From Flavobacteria bacterium BBFL7 (GTDB lineage: Bacteria > Bacteroidota > Bacteroidia > Flavobacteriales > Flavobacteriaceae), in the NCBI GenBank assembly GCA_000153385.1, contig CH672374.1:695610-759609 (forward strand): a stretch of 64,000 nt of DNA. The letters are read 5' to 3'. Position numbers and translations under genes: made by a program. This document shows, one piece after another, positions 1 to 9,245 of the stretch. The notes beneath the pieces are model-generated. The model saw nothing but the letters and a program-made list of their open reading frames with translations. It did no database searches and was not told the origin of the DNA. Position 1 is the first letter of the stretch; every line of letters begins with the position of its first letter.

Positions 1-863
1 TGATATCCAGCTTCTTCTATTCTCTCGCTACTTACATGCTGACTCGATAATACTACCGCAGCCATCTCACCTAGCATCACTTTCATTACAAATTTAGGTA
101 CATTAGGTAAAAATACCGGTTTGCCCATCGCTTTCCCTATAGCTTCCATCATCGGTCTGTTACGAACAGGATGCGGAGCTACTCCATTGTAAACACCTTC
201 TAACCTATTTTGAGCAATGTGGTAAAATATTCCAACTAGATCGTCAACGGCAATCCAGCTTTGCCACATCTTACCATTACCAAATCCTGCACCAGCATAA
301 TACTTCACCGGTTGTGCCATTTGTTCTAAGGCGCCACCTTGTGCAGCCAGGACAATTCCTATTCTTACAATTGATAATTGAACACCAGTTTCTCTAAATT
401 GTTGAGCAATACTTTCCCAAGCAATACAGACTTCGGCAAGATAATTATTTGCATATGGTGGAATGTCGTTCTCTTTAAAAGCTTCAGCTTCTTGATCATC
501 TGGATAAATTCCTATCGCACTTGCTGTGATAACCTGTTGAACTTGGTGATCATTATCTTTTAATAGATTTATCAATAATTGAGTACTATCGATACGACTA
601 GACATTATACTTTCCTTGGCCTCTTCTGTCCAACGTTGAAAAACGGATTCTCCAGCGAGATGAATGATGGTATCTACTCCAGTTATACAACTAGAATCTA
701 TAGTCATATTTTTTACATCCCATAAAAACCCTTTGTAATGTTTTTCATTTTTGATCGCGTTAGAACGAGTTGTTAGATAATGAACCGTATGTCCTTTTGA
801 AATAAATAAATCTGCTATTTGCGAGCCTACTAGACCTGTTGCACCTGTTATCAATACTTTCAT
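1..863 (-). CDS. TIGR01777/SDR39U1-family NAD(P)-dependent epimerase, partial
   Basis: The reading frame is open from an ATG at 863 to the window edge, so the C-terminus is missing. The N-terminus MKVLITGATGLVGSQIA is the Rossmann NAD(P)-binding glycine motif (GxxGxxG) of extended short-chain dehydrogenases. Further on come the family hallmarks HLAGES, QVITASAIGIYP and VRIGIVLA, then MWQSWIAVDDLVGIF. This pattern is typical of the YfcH/SDR39U1 sugar-nucleotide-epimerase-like family, whose substrate is generally unknown. About 287 of the usual ~300 residues are present, so only a short tail is missing. I translated it by hand and saw no frameshift. It is followed by a separate minus-strand gene with its own terminator. 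Confidence 0.85.
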   Translation of the reverse strand, partial: MKVLITGATGLVGSQIADLFISKGHTVHYLTTRSNAIKNEKHYKGFLWDVKNMTIDSSCITGVDTIIHLAGESVFQRWTEEAKESIMSSRIDSTQLLINLLKDNDHQVQQVITASAIGIYPDDQEAEAFKENDIPPYANNYLAEVCIAWESIAQQFRETGVQLSIVRIGIVLAAQGGALEQMAQPVKYYAGAGFGNGKMWQSWIAVDDLVGIFYHIAQNRLEGVYNGVAPHPVRNRPMMEAIGKAMGKPVFLPNVPKFVMKVMLGEMAAVVLSSQHVSSERIEEAGY

Positions 864-1033
864 ATAGGTAAAGTTAATTGCTAGCCGCTAGTAAGTATTA
901 TGCTTTTGTATAGAATTAACTTTTAACGTACAGGTTATCAAACTTTAATCAAGCAAATTATGACAGCAACCTTTATAAAATAGAGTCTCTACATAACATA
1001 TAATGATTTTCAACTATGGATCATAAATGTTTA

Positions 1034-1072
1034 AATAAAAAAACTCATTACTGATATGCTGTCAGTAATGAG
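1034..1072 (-). terminator. Rho-independent terminator of the DUF2141 gene
   Basis: An 11-bp perfect stem (CTCATTACTGA at 1044-1054, TCAGTAATGAG at 1062-1072) closes a 7-nt loop. Read on the minus strand it is followed by a run of seven T (complement of 1037-1043). It sits about 20 bp beyond the stop of the minus-strand gene ending at 1094. Confidence 0.8.
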
Positions 1073-1093
1073 CTTATGTATATGCGATAGAGA

Positions 1094-1501
1094 TTATAAT
1101 CTAATCTTTAGTTCTGTGTCTTCATTTAAAGTAAATTTTGCGTCGCCAAATACTGGTGGTCCAAAACTCATCTGTCCACCACTGACATTATAATTTTCGG
1201 CTGGCATACCATCTTTAAAGTCCATTCTTTGATTACCATTTAAATCGTGTAAAACGATAACAGCATATTCACCTTGCTCTAAATTTTCAAAAGTTGCTGT
1301 CGCAACACCATCTTTAATGACAACTGCAGCACTCGCCACAGGAGCCGTTTTCATAAAGGTCTCTTCAGTATTTAACGAGAATACCATTTCTCCTTTATCG
1401 CTGGTAGCATTAGGAACTGTAACTGTTAATGTAATGGTATCGTCTTGTGCAAAACTTAATGCAGATAATAATAGTGTAATAATTGTGATAATAGTTTTCA
1501 T
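1094..1501 (-). CDS. Secreted DUF2141 domain protein
   Basis: This is a 135-residue protein starting at the ATG at 1501. A longer frame opens at 1543 but only adds residues ahead of a clean signal peptide (MKTIITIITLLLSALSFAQ), and its extra start lies inside the palindrome at 1543-1558, so I prefer 1501. The mature part matches DUF2141: a beta-rich domain with a conserved centre resembling YAVIVLHDLNGNQRMDFKDG and a GPPVFGDAKF motif near the C-terminus. DUF2141 proteins are small periplasmic or secreted proteins of unknown function, common in Bacteroidota. It is probably monocistronic, with a terminator just downstream. Confidence 0.85.
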   Translation of the reverse strand: MKTIITIITLLLSALSFAQDDTITLTVTVPNATSDKGEMVFSLNTEETFMKTAPVASAAVVIKDGVATATFENLEQGEYAVIVLHDLNGNQRMDFKDGMPAENYNVSGGQMSFGPPVFGDAKFTLNEDTELKIRL

Positions 1502-1542
1502 AATAAATAGTTTTTGTTGATTGATGAGACAAATATGCAACA

Positions 1543-1558
1543 CGCTTTCGCGAAAGCG
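1543..1558. repeat. Iterated palindrome copy 1 (intergenic)
   Basis: Perfect 16-bp palindrome CGCTTTCGCGAAAGCG. It lies between the DUF2141 start (1501) and the end of the upstream minus-strand gene (1605), in the likely promoter or 5' region of the DUF2141 gene. Confidence 0.95.
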
Positions 1559-1604
1559 AATTCTAAATCACCCAACTGTTATAAATGACTACCGAATTGT
1601 ATTT

Positions 1605-2026
1605 TCAAGTGCCTTGCTTTTCAAACTCCTTTAAAATTACAACTAATTTATTGATATCAGCATCACGTAAATGAGTAATCGAGAAAGAATCTACACGATT
1701 AATGCGACGTATGGATAAACATTGATCTTCTATCCAGACCTGTGAAATAAACTTAATGTCTATGTCTAAAGTCTTACCGTTTATCCTAAGTTTTACTTGA
1801 TTATCTCTTTTCCAACTTAAGGCATTTTTACGAGTTGCTAACCATATTAAATAGGCTAATCCTATTAAATATAGTACCACACCTGGAATTCCAAACCAAA
1901 GATCAGGAACGATAAATTGTGGAAATACAATCAGTATCCCAATAGCAATAGAAAGACACCATTGAACCCATCTAGGATAGGCACTCCAACTGGTATTAAA
2001 AAATAAAACTTTTTAGCAATCTTCAT
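1605..2026 (-). CDS. Small two-helix membrane protein with an apparent frameshift near the start
   Basis: The only intact frame with an accepted start begins at GTG 1880 (91 aa), in the middle of a hydrophobic helix. The same frame stays open upstream to about 2017 and encodes a sensible N-terminal helix (WVQWCLSIAIGILIVFPQFI). An ATG at 2026, 9 bp past the DUF58 stop, begins MKIAKK in a different frame. Adding one base to the A5 run on the minus strand (complement of 2010-2014) joins both parts into a protein of about 140 residues. I infer a single-base deletion or a sequencing error rather than a true internal start. Apart from two predicted N-terminal helices, no family was recognised. It is the last gene of the MoxR operon. 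Confidence 0.5.
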
Positions 2027-2034
2027 TTGTAAGA

Positions 2035-3381
2035 TTATAAAAGACCTCTTGCTTTAATCTCAAGATATTTATTAATAGTATTTACTGTAAGGTGTTGCGG
2101 TTCTGTTAGAATAGTTTGAATACCAAATTTATTTAGCTCATTAACGATGAGTTTCTTTTCATAGACAAATTTCTCTGCGATGGTTTTATCAAATATCTCA
2201 CGAGTCGTATCTACTTCTTCTATAAGCATCTCTTTAAGCTCTGTATTTTCAAAAAATATGACTACTAGTAAATGGCTTTTTGCAATAGCCTGCAGGTACG
2301 GCAACTGTCTATGTAATGCATCGAGTGTTTCAAAATTAGTATATAGTAATAGTAAACTTCTGTTAGTTATTTTTCGTTTTATATCTATATACAATCTAGA
2401 AAAGTCACTTTCTTTAAAATCAGTATCAACATTATAAAGAGTTTCGAGAATGAGATTCATTTGCGAGGCTCTTTTTTGAGCAACTACCTGATTAGATATG
2501 CGATCTGAGAAACCAAACATACCAGCTTTATCACCTTTTTTTAAAGCTATATTACTAATCACTAAAGTGGCGTTAATAGCATAATCAATCAATTTCATAC
2601 CTTGAAATGGCATTTTCATGACACGACCTTTATCAATTACAGAGTAAACCGGTTGAGATTTTTCATCTTGATATTGATTGAGCATCAATTGTCCACGTTT
2701 TGCGCTCGCTTTCCAGTTGATGTTACGTACATCATCACCTGGAACGTAGTCTTTAATCTGTTCAAACTCCATGGTGTGACCTATCCTACGTATTTTCTTA
2801 AGACCGTAATCTTTTAATTTATTAGTAAAAGCCATCAATTCATACTTACGCATTTGTAGAAAAGATGGGTATGTTGGTGTCATGTCATCCTCATCAAACA
2901 AATAGCGTCGCTGTATAAATCCTAAAAAGCTAGAAACATAAATATTTAGGGAACCAAAATGATATTCACCACGTTCTACAGGTCTTACCGTATAATTGAA
3001 TTCGCTAGACTTTCCAGATTCTATCATTGCATCAATAACAAAATCTCGTTTTTGGAATTGAACTGGTAATTCATCAATAATTTTAATCGCGATTTTATAA
3101 GGGTACTGATTTGCAATGGCGATATTGATAGGGTTATTGTCTCCATTAGATAATTTATCTGGAATATTACGTCGAGCCTTAACACCATTCTTTAATCTAT
3201 ACACTAAAAAGATATCGACTATAGATAATGCTATCAATAAATAAAACGCAAACTTCAAATAGCCAAAGATGGCAGGAAATAAAAACGATACAATAAGTAA
3301 TACCACAAGTGCAATAAGCACTTGAAAGAAGCGCTTTGAAAAGTATATACTTTTATAAAATTTATGAAGTTTCTTTTTCAC
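2035..3381 (-). CDS. DUF58 domain protein (VWA-like, membrane-anchored)
   Basis: This 448-aa protein has two N-terminal membrane helices (about residues 18-60), a beta-rich middle, and the DUF58 signature RNINWKASAKRGQLMLNQY at 219-237. A VWA-like strand follows (VYSVIDKGRVM, about 245-255). In Bacteroidota this family is encoded beside MoxR ATPases and is thought to work with them as a membrane-associated effector or chaperone client. That role is inferred from gene neighbourhood, not proven. It starts at a GTG whose G is shared with the MoxR stop codon (TAGTG), which points to translational coupling. Confidence 0.9.
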   Translation of the reverse strand: MKKKLHKFYKSIYFSKRFFQVLIALVVLLIVSFLFPAIFGYLKFAFYLLIALSIVDIFLVYRLKNGVKARRNIPDKLSNGDNNPINIAIANQYPYKIAIKIIDELPVQFQKRDFVIDAMIESGKSSEFNYTVRPVERGEYHFGSLNIYVSSFLGFIQRRYLFDEDDMTPTYPSFLQMRKYELMAFTNKLKDYGLKKIRRIGHTMEFEQIKDYVPGDDVRNINWKASAKRGQLMLNQYQDEKSQPVYSVIDKGRVMKMPFQGMKLIDYAINATLVISNIALKKGDKAGMFGFSDRISNQVVAQKRASQMNLILETLYNVDTDFKESDFSRLYIDIKRKITNRSLLLLYTNFETLDALHRQLPYLQAIAKSHLLVVIFFENTELKEMLIEEVDTTREIFDKTIAEKFVYEKKLIVNELNKFGIQTILTEPQHLTVNTINKYLEIKARGLL

Positions 3382-4535
3382 TATCTAGGAATCTCTATAG
3401 TTTCTAGAATTTGTGCCACAGCACGATCTGCAGTAAATCCTTCCATCTCACGTTCTGGTGTTAAAATAATTCTGTGTCGCATCACAGATTTTGCGATATA
3501 CTTAATATCATCTGGTGTCACAAAATCACGTCCCATTAATGCAGCATAAGCCTTAGATCCGTTCATTATAGCAATGGATGCTCGTGGTGATGCACCTAAA
3601 TATAGGTTAGCATTATTACGCGTGTTTAAAACAATCTCTGCTATATACTTAATCAAATTATCTTCAATGATAATGTCTTTGATAATGGTTTGATATTTTT
3701 TAATTGATGCTGCTGTTAAAACGCCTTCTATAAGAGTCTCTGGATCTTCATTCTTTCTTGCGTGATTGCCTTCTAGAATTTTAATTTCTTCATCTAGACT
3801 AGGATAATCTACGTTTATTTTAAATAAGAAACGATCTAGTTGTGCTTCTGGTAATCTATAGGTTCCTTCTTGTTCCACTGGATTTTGAGTAGCAAATACT
3901 AAGAATGGTGCATCTAGATTGTATTCATGACCATCGATAGTTACCTGACGTTCTGCCATGGCTTCAAATAATGCGGCTTGAGTTTTAGCTGGTGCACGAT
4001 TGATCTCGTCTATAAGTATGATATTTGAGAATATGGGTCCGGCTTTAAATTCAAACTCATTATTCTTCATACTAAAAACGCTTGTACCTAATATATCACT
4101 AGGCATTAAGTCTGGTGTGAATTGAATACGAGAAAAACCTATTTGCATGGTTTTGGCAAGTAATTTTGCTGTTACCGTTTTTGCAACACCAGGTACACCT
4201 TCAATTAAAGAATGACCATTTGCCAGAATTGAAACTATTAATAAATCAATCATCTCCTCTTGACCTACAATCACTTTTCCTAATTGTTCTTTAATTTTAA
4301 CAACTGCAGCTGACAGTTCTGTTAGATCAAGTCTATTTTTAAAAGCTAATCCATCTGTTTGTACGTGTTCATCTGATTGAGCATGGTCAGAAACAAATTC
4401 AGAAGATTCAGTTTCTGAAGTTGGAGATTGAACAAACTGCTCTTGTGCAGCCTCATGTACTGGTTGAGAGCTGCTGTCTTGATCTGATTGCGACTGATTA
4501 TCTTGTGGCTGGAGTTGATCTTTATTTTCTTCCAT
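3381..4535 (-). CDS. MoxR family AAA+ ATPase
   Basis: This 384-aa MoxR-type ATPase has a Walker A GVPGVAKT at 113-120 and a Walker B IILIDE at 172-177, followed by INRAPAKTQAALFEAMAERQ. Sensor 1 (VFATQNPVEQEGTY) and the C-terminal lid are also present. The first ~65 residues are a Q/S/E-rich low-complexity extension not usual for the core family, so part of it could precede the true start. MoxR proteins are thought to be chaperones that assemble or activate partner complexes, commonly VWA proteins; the DUF58 gene directly downstream is the likely partner. Confidence 0.93.
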   Translation of the reverse strand: MEENKDQLQPQDNQSQSDQDSSSQPVHEAAQEQFVQSPTSETESSEFVSDHAQSDEHVQTDGLAFKNRLDLTELSAAVVKIKEQLGKVIVGQEEMIDLLIVSILANGHSLIEGVPGVAKTVTAKLLAKTMQIGFSRIQFTPDLMPSDILGTSVFSMKNNEFEFKAGPIFSNIILIDEINRAPAKTQAALFEAMAERQVTIDGHEYNLDAPFLVFATQNPVEQEGTYRLPEAQLDRFLFKINVDYPSLDEEIKILEGNHARKNEDPETLIEGVLTAASIKKYQTIIKDIIIEDNLIKYIAEIVLNTRNNANLYLGASPRASIAIMNGSKAYAALMGRDFVTPDDIKYIAKSVMRHRIILTPEREMEGFTADRAVAQILETIEIPR

Positions 4536-4541
4536 AATTAT

Positions 4542-5852
4542 TTATTCCTTTAAAAAGGCTTCGATCCTTTTATTAAGTTGTTTTAGTTCATATTCATTGT
4601 GTACTGATTTAGCACGCAACTTATTGATGTAAAGAATAACATCTTCTGTAAAATTCTGAGATCTACCAGATTTAACTGCTAGTCTTTTTATAAATGTGTT
4701 ATCTAATTTTTGAGTATCTACAAAATATTTAGAACGCAATCGTTCTAGAAAGTAGTTGATCTTTTTATCGATAATGCTGGAATAGTCACCCGTTTGATAA
4801 TAAAGGCTACCTATGGTTTTTGTAAACTCGACAGTGCTATTTTCTAGCGGTTTAACAATAGGTATAATGCGCTGGCGGCGTTTACTTGCAAAAACCATAT
4901 AAATAATTATTCCTAAAATAGCTATGTAATATGCCCATTTTAATGCTGGTTGCGATAATACAAATCGCATAGGCGATGTAATTACTTTACGTCCAGACTT
5001 ACCATAATCATCAAAGAAAACTGGTCCATCATTCATATAACTCAACGACTCTACCGCATATTGATGCTTTCCATCTTTAAGCATATAATAGTTTGTAAAT
5101 GATATAGGATTAAGGTTAAAATAGAAAGCTCCTTCTCCAACTTTTACCTCTACAAAATTTACCTGAGGTGTTTCTCTTGTTAGTCGTTTCTCTTCTTGAT
5201 CTGTTTCATTTATTTCAATCTCATCATCATCGAGATCTTCCTCCTCAACAGTTTCTTGAATATAATCTGCGATGTATCCTTTAGAAGGCTCAAAGGCTAG
5301 AACTTCTCCTAGAACTTTAGTAGTTAACGTATCGTAAACTTCAAAATATTTGTAATCAGCTCCTTTTTCATAAACATAGCTTCTATCTTTTAATGATTTA
5401 TTAACTAGTCTAGTACGTATCGTATCTCTTCTCGAGTATGTATAATAAGAAGATGAATTAGTTTCTAATCCTAAAGTATCTGCCAGAGACCCATAAGCGC
5501 CATTACTAGCAATAAAAACCTTATTTCCTCTTGCAACAAAATCCATTAAATAATCACTTTCTACACTATCAAAACTGAGATAATCATTGATAAAAATGTA
5601 GTTAGCATTGGTAATAGAATCTTTTTCAATTAAAAAATCAACAGGTACTTGATCAATAGAACTTATACTTTGATCATTAAAAATCTCATCTAACTGGTCA
5701 TATAATACAAACGCCCCAAATGGAATCTTATCTCCACTTGTGAAACTTTTTTGCCAGTTTAAAGGTCTAGGTCTACTGCTCTCAAATAAGAACAACATTA
5801 CTACAACGCCCAGTAGAATATACAAGATCATTTTTGCTCTCTTATCTATCAT
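4542..5852 (-). CDS. DUF4350 domain membrane protein
   Basis: This 436-aa protein has an N-terminal membrane helix (MILYILLGVVVMLFLF) and a second helix at about 309-326 (YYIAILGIIIYMVFASKRR). The region between them is predicted to be periplasmic and resembles DUF4350, a ThuA/GATase-like fold (for example YLMDFVARGNKVFIASN). An acidic stretch near residues 197-220 (EEEDLDDDEIEINE) stands out. The C-terminal ~110 residues are cytoplasmic and basic. Its start overlaps the end of the DUF4129 gene by 4 bp. Function is unknown; the family recurs in MoxR/DUF58 operons. Confidence 0.8.
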   Translation of the reverse strand: MIDKRAKMILYILLGVVVMLFLFESSRPRPLNWQKSFTSGDKIPFGAFVLYDQLDEIFNDQSISSIDQVPVDFLIEKDSITNANYIFINDYLSFDSVESDYLMDFVARGNKVFIASNGAYGSLADTLGLETNSSSYYTYSRRDTIRTRLVNKSLKDRSYVYEKGADYKYFEVYDTLTTKVLGEVLAFEPSKGYIADYIQETVEEEDLDDDEIEINETDQEEKRLTRETPQVNFVEVKVGEGAFYFNLNPISFTNYYMLKDGKHQYAVESLSYMNDGPVFFDDYGKSGRKVITSPMRFVLSQPALKWAYYIAILGIIIYMVFASKRRQRIIPIVKPLENSTVEFTKTIGSLYYQTGDYSSIIDKKINYFLERLRSKYFVDTQKLDNTFIKRLAVKSGRSQNFTEDVILYINKLRAKSVHNEYELKQLNKRIEAFLKE

Positions 5853-6607
5853 ATCGCTTGATTTTTAAGAGATTCAAATTCTGTCCTGGCATCATTAAAA
5901 CTATCTTCATTGAGCTCAAACTCGCCATACCATACATAATCATAGAGGTAAGAAAGTTTTTTAAATTGCTCTTTCAATACTGGTTCTTTAAGTTCTTTAT
6001 AATAGTCTGAATTTGTTTTTTGAAAATCCCATTCAATTTTTTCAGTTGTACTCAACCATTTTAACGAATCTAGATATAAATAACGTACGGCATTTCTATA
6101 ATTCCCAATAGCTACACTATCTTTAATTAGTTGACTTAAATCTATTTGCTCGATATGGGTTTCTTCCATATTTACACTAGCAGCAACGCGATTGTTTCTT
6201 ACAAGCAGTGATTGAGCTCCTTCTTTAGACAATAATCTTACTAAAAAGTAAATCCCAACGGCAGCCATAATTACAAATATGAGAATCTTTAAAACATCTG
6301 CCCAGAAAGGATTAATATCAACTCCAAACACATCTCCTATCCAATTGAAAATTCCATTAAGGAATCTCGTGAAAAAGTTATCTCCTTCGTCAGACACCTC
6401 ATAATAGTAGAAGTCATTACCTGTATATTGATCTCTTAAATCATTACCTAGATCTTTAACATCTAGACTACGATTGTCATAATCTCGATTTAAAGTATCT
6501 GTGATTTCACGAGGACGTTCCTCTATTTTAGGAATAAGATCTTGTAGAGATTGCGCTTTCGCGAAAGCGGACCACAAAACAATCCATAAGAATATTAATT
6601 TTCTCAT
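5849..6607 (-). CDS. DUF4129 domain membrane protein
   Basis: This 252-aa protein has a signal peptide (MRKLIFLWIVLWSAFAKAQ), a membrane helix at about 107-125 (LKILIFVIMAAVGIYFLVRLL) and a C-terminal cytoplasmic domain with the DUF4129 core (GNYRNAVRYLYLDSLKWLS, then YLYDYVWYGEFELNE). DUF4129 usually forms the C-terminus of transglutaminase-like membrane proteins; here it stands alone. It overlaps both neighbours by 4 bp. The end of its signal peptide (AFAKA) is encoded by a copy of the iterated palindrome at 6554-6569, so the DNA element has shaped the peptidase-cleavage region. Confidence 0.82.
   Translation of the reverse strand: MRKLIFLWIVLWSAFAKAQSLQDLIPKIEERPREITDTLNRDYDNRSLDVKDLGNDLRDQYTGNDFYYYEVSDEGDNFFTRFLNGIFNWIGDVFGVDINPFWADVLKILIFVIMAAVGIYFLVRLLSKEGAQSLLVRNNRVAASVNMEETHIEQIDLSQLIKDSVAIGNYRNAVRYLYLDSLKWLSTTEKIEWDFQKTNSDYYKELKEPVLKEQFKKLSYLYDYVWYGEFELNEDSFNDARTEFESLKNQAI
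6554..6569. repeat. Iterated palindrome copy 2 (in DUF4129 signal peptide)
   Basis: Perfect 16-bp palindrome CGCTTTCGCGAAAGCG within a coding region. It is read as Ala-Phe-Ala-Lys-Ala at the signal-peptide end. Confidence 0.95.
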
Positions 6608-7536
6608 GCGTTCTCCCCTATTTTTTCGATACGAGAACGTAAATAAGTATTGTTTTTAAATTCATGTAGATTGAAGTAAACAAAGGCATTAATTGTTTGT
6701 GACAGCAACTGTATAAACATTAACATTAAACAGAAAAGAGTGATAACCACTACCAGTAATATCTGACCAAAAACACTCTCATCAAGGCTAGTTCCTGATT
6801 CTACCGTATGGAAAATATATACACCTACAAGTATCGCAGGTAGTAAGTTTAGAGCCATTAAGGCTATTTGGATGATTAATCCTAACACAAAGTTCACTCC
6901 TATCGCTTTCCAGAAATTACTGAAAAGTAAATCCCATGCTTCACCAAATGCCCCAAAAACTGTAGAATCTTCATTATGAACATAACTGAATATAGTGAGA
7001 CTGATCCATGCATTAAATCCTAATCCAATAAAAATGCTGAGAATGGATCCTAAAAAGGGTATGAATGCAAGTATGACTTGGACAATTATATAAACTATAT
7101 AAAGTCCAACAGCTACTAGAGCAACTAGAAAAATCCCTCCAAGATGACGTTTTGCTTTTACCCAAGCATCCTTGCGTGGTATATTATTGACCTTGCGCTC
7201 CTCATATAAACTGACATAAGCACTTGATAAAGTATAGTTTAATAAAGTAGCGATTAATAGGACCAGTATTAATAATATCACACCTATTCCCGTCATCATC
7301 GCGGCAGACTCTTCTGCATTTGATCCACCTATAGAATAGCTGTTTTGCGCTATAGCAATAGCAACTATACCGGTGATCATTAGATAAACGCTAATCAAAA
7401 TAAAAATGACAAATATGCCATTGTACCCCACAAACATATTAATGATTTCTTTAAAGTTTCCTTTCAAAAAATCAAAATATGCAGATATTATTCCTCCAAA
7501 ATCTCTACGTAATCTGGGCTCTATGTATTTCCTCAT
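6604..7536 (-). CDS. Polytopic membrane protein of the MoxR operon
   Basis: This 310-aa protein has roughly six hydrophobic segments (for example IFVIFILISVYLMITGIVAI near 43-63 and FLVALVAVGLYIVYIIVQVI near 136-155). It has a short basic N-terminus and a C-terminal amphipathic tail. I recognise no enzymatic motif. It resembles the DUF4013/glycerophosphodiesterase-membrane-domain class of helical bundles only in general shape. Its start lies 32 bp inside the end of the SpoIIM-like gene and its end overlaps the DUF4129 gene by 4 bp, so it is clearly part of the operon. Confidence 0.7.
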   Translation of the reverse strand: MRKYIEPRLRRDFGGIISAYFDFLKGNFKEIINMFVGYNGIFVIFILISVYLMITGIVAIAIAQNSYSIGGSNAEESAAMMTGIGVILLILVLLIATLLNYTLSSAYVSLYEERKVNNIPRKDAWVKAKRHLGGIFLVALVAVGLYIVYIIVQVILAFIPFLGSILSIFIGLGFNAWISLTIFSYVHNEDSTVFGAFGEAWDLLFSNFWKAIGVNFVLGLIIQIALMALNLLPAILVGVYIFHTVESGTSLDESVFGQILLVVVITLFCLMLMFIQLLSQTINAFVYFNLHEFKNNTYLRSRIEKIGENA

Positions 7537-8485
7537 TTTTTCTTTTTAGGTAATTAGGATAAACAATGTAATATCCTACAATAATAATAGAACTTAACAA
7601 CAAAATGGCATATTTAAGGACAGATGGCATAAAAGCATATCGCGTCACAAATCCTTCTATAAAACCTGCTACTATAAATAATGGTATTGTACTGATAAGG
7701 ACTTTAAGACCTTGTTTAGCACCTTTTACAAAAGACACACGTCTAGAGTAAGTGCCCGGAAATAATATTGAATTCCCCATTATCATACCTGCTGCACCAC
7801 ATATCACAATTACTGACAGTTCTATCGTACCATGTAACATAATCACACTCCATGCCTCTACAGCAACATCTTCATTTGAGAACATGGCAAAAAATGTTCC
7901 TACCATAATGCCATTGTTAAATAAAATATAGCCAGAGCCTATAGATGTTAAGAGTCCAGCTGCAAAACATAACATCCCAACTTGTATGTTGTTTTTAGTA
8001 ATCCTTAAAAACATTCCTAGCGCGCCATCATCTTGATATATACCGGTAGGATTACCATTTCTTATATTTTCTAAAGTTTCATTTACATATCGATCACCTA
8101 GAATTAAACGTGTAAAAGAATCATCATAAATAGTACTAATCGCACCTATGGCAACAGCTACCATAAATATCGCAAAAGCATAGAACAAGGTACGTTGATG
8201 ATTTGCAAAAAATAACGGAAATTCCGTTTTCCAAAAATCGATAATGCGATTACCACTTTCTTTTTTATTGATATAAATCTTCTGATGCGCTTGACTAGCT
8301 AAAGAATTTAAATACAGTAAAGTTTTACTTTTTTTGTAATAAGTTTGGGCAAATGATAAATCGTTAGTCAATTGTATATAGAGCTCTGCAAGATAATCTG
8401 GATCAATTTTAGAATTAGAGTCAAGAGCCTTTTCAAATGCCACCCATTTTTCCTTATTTTGCTTCACAAAAGCTGCTTCACGCAT
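7505..8485 (-). CDS. Stage II sporulation protein M family (DUF95) membrane protein
   Basis: I place the start at ATG 8485, giving MREAAFVKQNKEKWVAFEKA, which is how this family normally begins. Earlier GTG/ATG codons at 8533 and 8524 would overlap the divergent RDD gene. The 326-aa product has a soluble N-terminal helical region and about five membrane helices. The motif MLHGTIELSVIVICGAAG, with the conserved HGTxE, is characteristic of SpoIIM/DUF95. In non-sporulating bacteria the family is linked to MoxR/RDD clusters rather than sporulation. It is probably the first gene of the minus-strand operon. Confidence 0.85.
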   Translation of the reverse strand: MREAAFVKQNKEKWVAFEKALDSNSKIDPDYLAELYIQLTNDLSFAQTYYKKSKTLLYLNSLASQAHQKIYINKKESGNRIIDFWKTEFPLFFANHQRTLFYAFAIFMVAVAIGAISTIYDDSFTRLILGDRYVNETLENIRNGNPTGIYQDDGALGMFLRITKNNIQVGMLCFAAGLLTSIGSGYILFNNGIMVGTFFAMFSNEDVAVEAWSVIMLHGTIELSVIVICGAAGMIMGNSILFPGTYSRRVSFVKGAKQGLKVLISTIPLFIVAGFIEGFVTRYAFMPSVLKYAILLLSSIIIVGYYIVYPNYLKRKNEEIHRAQIT

Positions 8486-8522
8486 AGCACGTTTTTTGGC
8501 TAAGATAAAAACTAATTCCAGC

Positions 8523-9245
8523 ATGTCCAACACAAATGTAAATACAGCTCAAAATGTTAACATCAACTATCAGGTATCTAGTTTAGGACATCGTATAGTC
8601 GCTTTTATCATTGATCTTTTAATAATGGCAGTTTATTTAATTATCATAGATTACATTGGTCTAGGCCTCAGGGATATATTAGATAACAATACATATTTTG
8701 GATTATCAGAATTACTGTTTCTTCCTGTAGCATTTTATAGTTTATTTTTTAACATCACATTTGGTGGGCGTACTCCAGGTAAGTTTATTATGAAAATGAG
8801 AGTCGTAAAAATAGATGGATCACCAGCACGATGGTCTGATTATTTAACAACATGGATTATCAGACTTATTGATATCTGGTCTACAAATGGTGGTGTAGGG
8901 ATTATCGCCATCATATTTACTGAAAAAAATCAACGATTAGGTGACTCTGCATCAGATACTATTGTGATCGACTCACGCAAGAAAACTAAAATTAGTCATA
9001 CTATATTAGAAGATGTAGATCAAAGTTATACACCTACCTTTATGATGGTTAATAATTTAAGTGATAACGATGTTAATGAGATTAAAGAAATATATAGACT
9101 TGCGGCAGAAAGTCGCGATTTTAAAGCACTGCACCAACTGCGTCTTAAAGTAGAGCAACTACTACAGACTAATTCTGAATTAAGAGATGGTATTTTTATA
9201 AGAACAGTTCTCAAAGATTATACATACCTCACACAAGGACGCTAG
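8523..9245 (+). CDS. RDD family membrane protein
   Basis: This 240-aa protein starts at ATG 8523. An earlier in-frame ATG at 8496 would run into the divergent gene. It carries the RDD signature: an R and D in the first helix (SLGHRIVAFIIDLLIM) and the FGGRTPGKFIMKMRVVKIDG loop, followed by WSDYLTTWIIRLID. The C-terminal ~75 residues are cytoplasmic and helical. RDD proteins are small membrane proteins; some have been proposed to be ion transporters. The gene is divergent from, and only 37 bp away from, the SpoIIM/MoxR operon, a pairing seen repeatedly in Bacteroidota. Confidence 0.85.
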   Translation: MSNTNVNTAQNVNINYQVSSLGHRIVAFIIDLLIMAVYLIIIDYIGLGLRDILDNNTYFGLSELLFLPVAFYSLFFNITFGGRTPGKFIMKMRVVKIDGSPARWSDYLTTWIIRLIDIWSTNGGVGIIAIIFTEKNQRLGDSASDTIVIDSRKKTKISHTILEDVDQSYTPTFMMVNNLSDNDVNEIKEIYRLAAESRDFKALHQLRLKVEQLLQTNSELRDGIFIRTVLKDYTYLTQGR

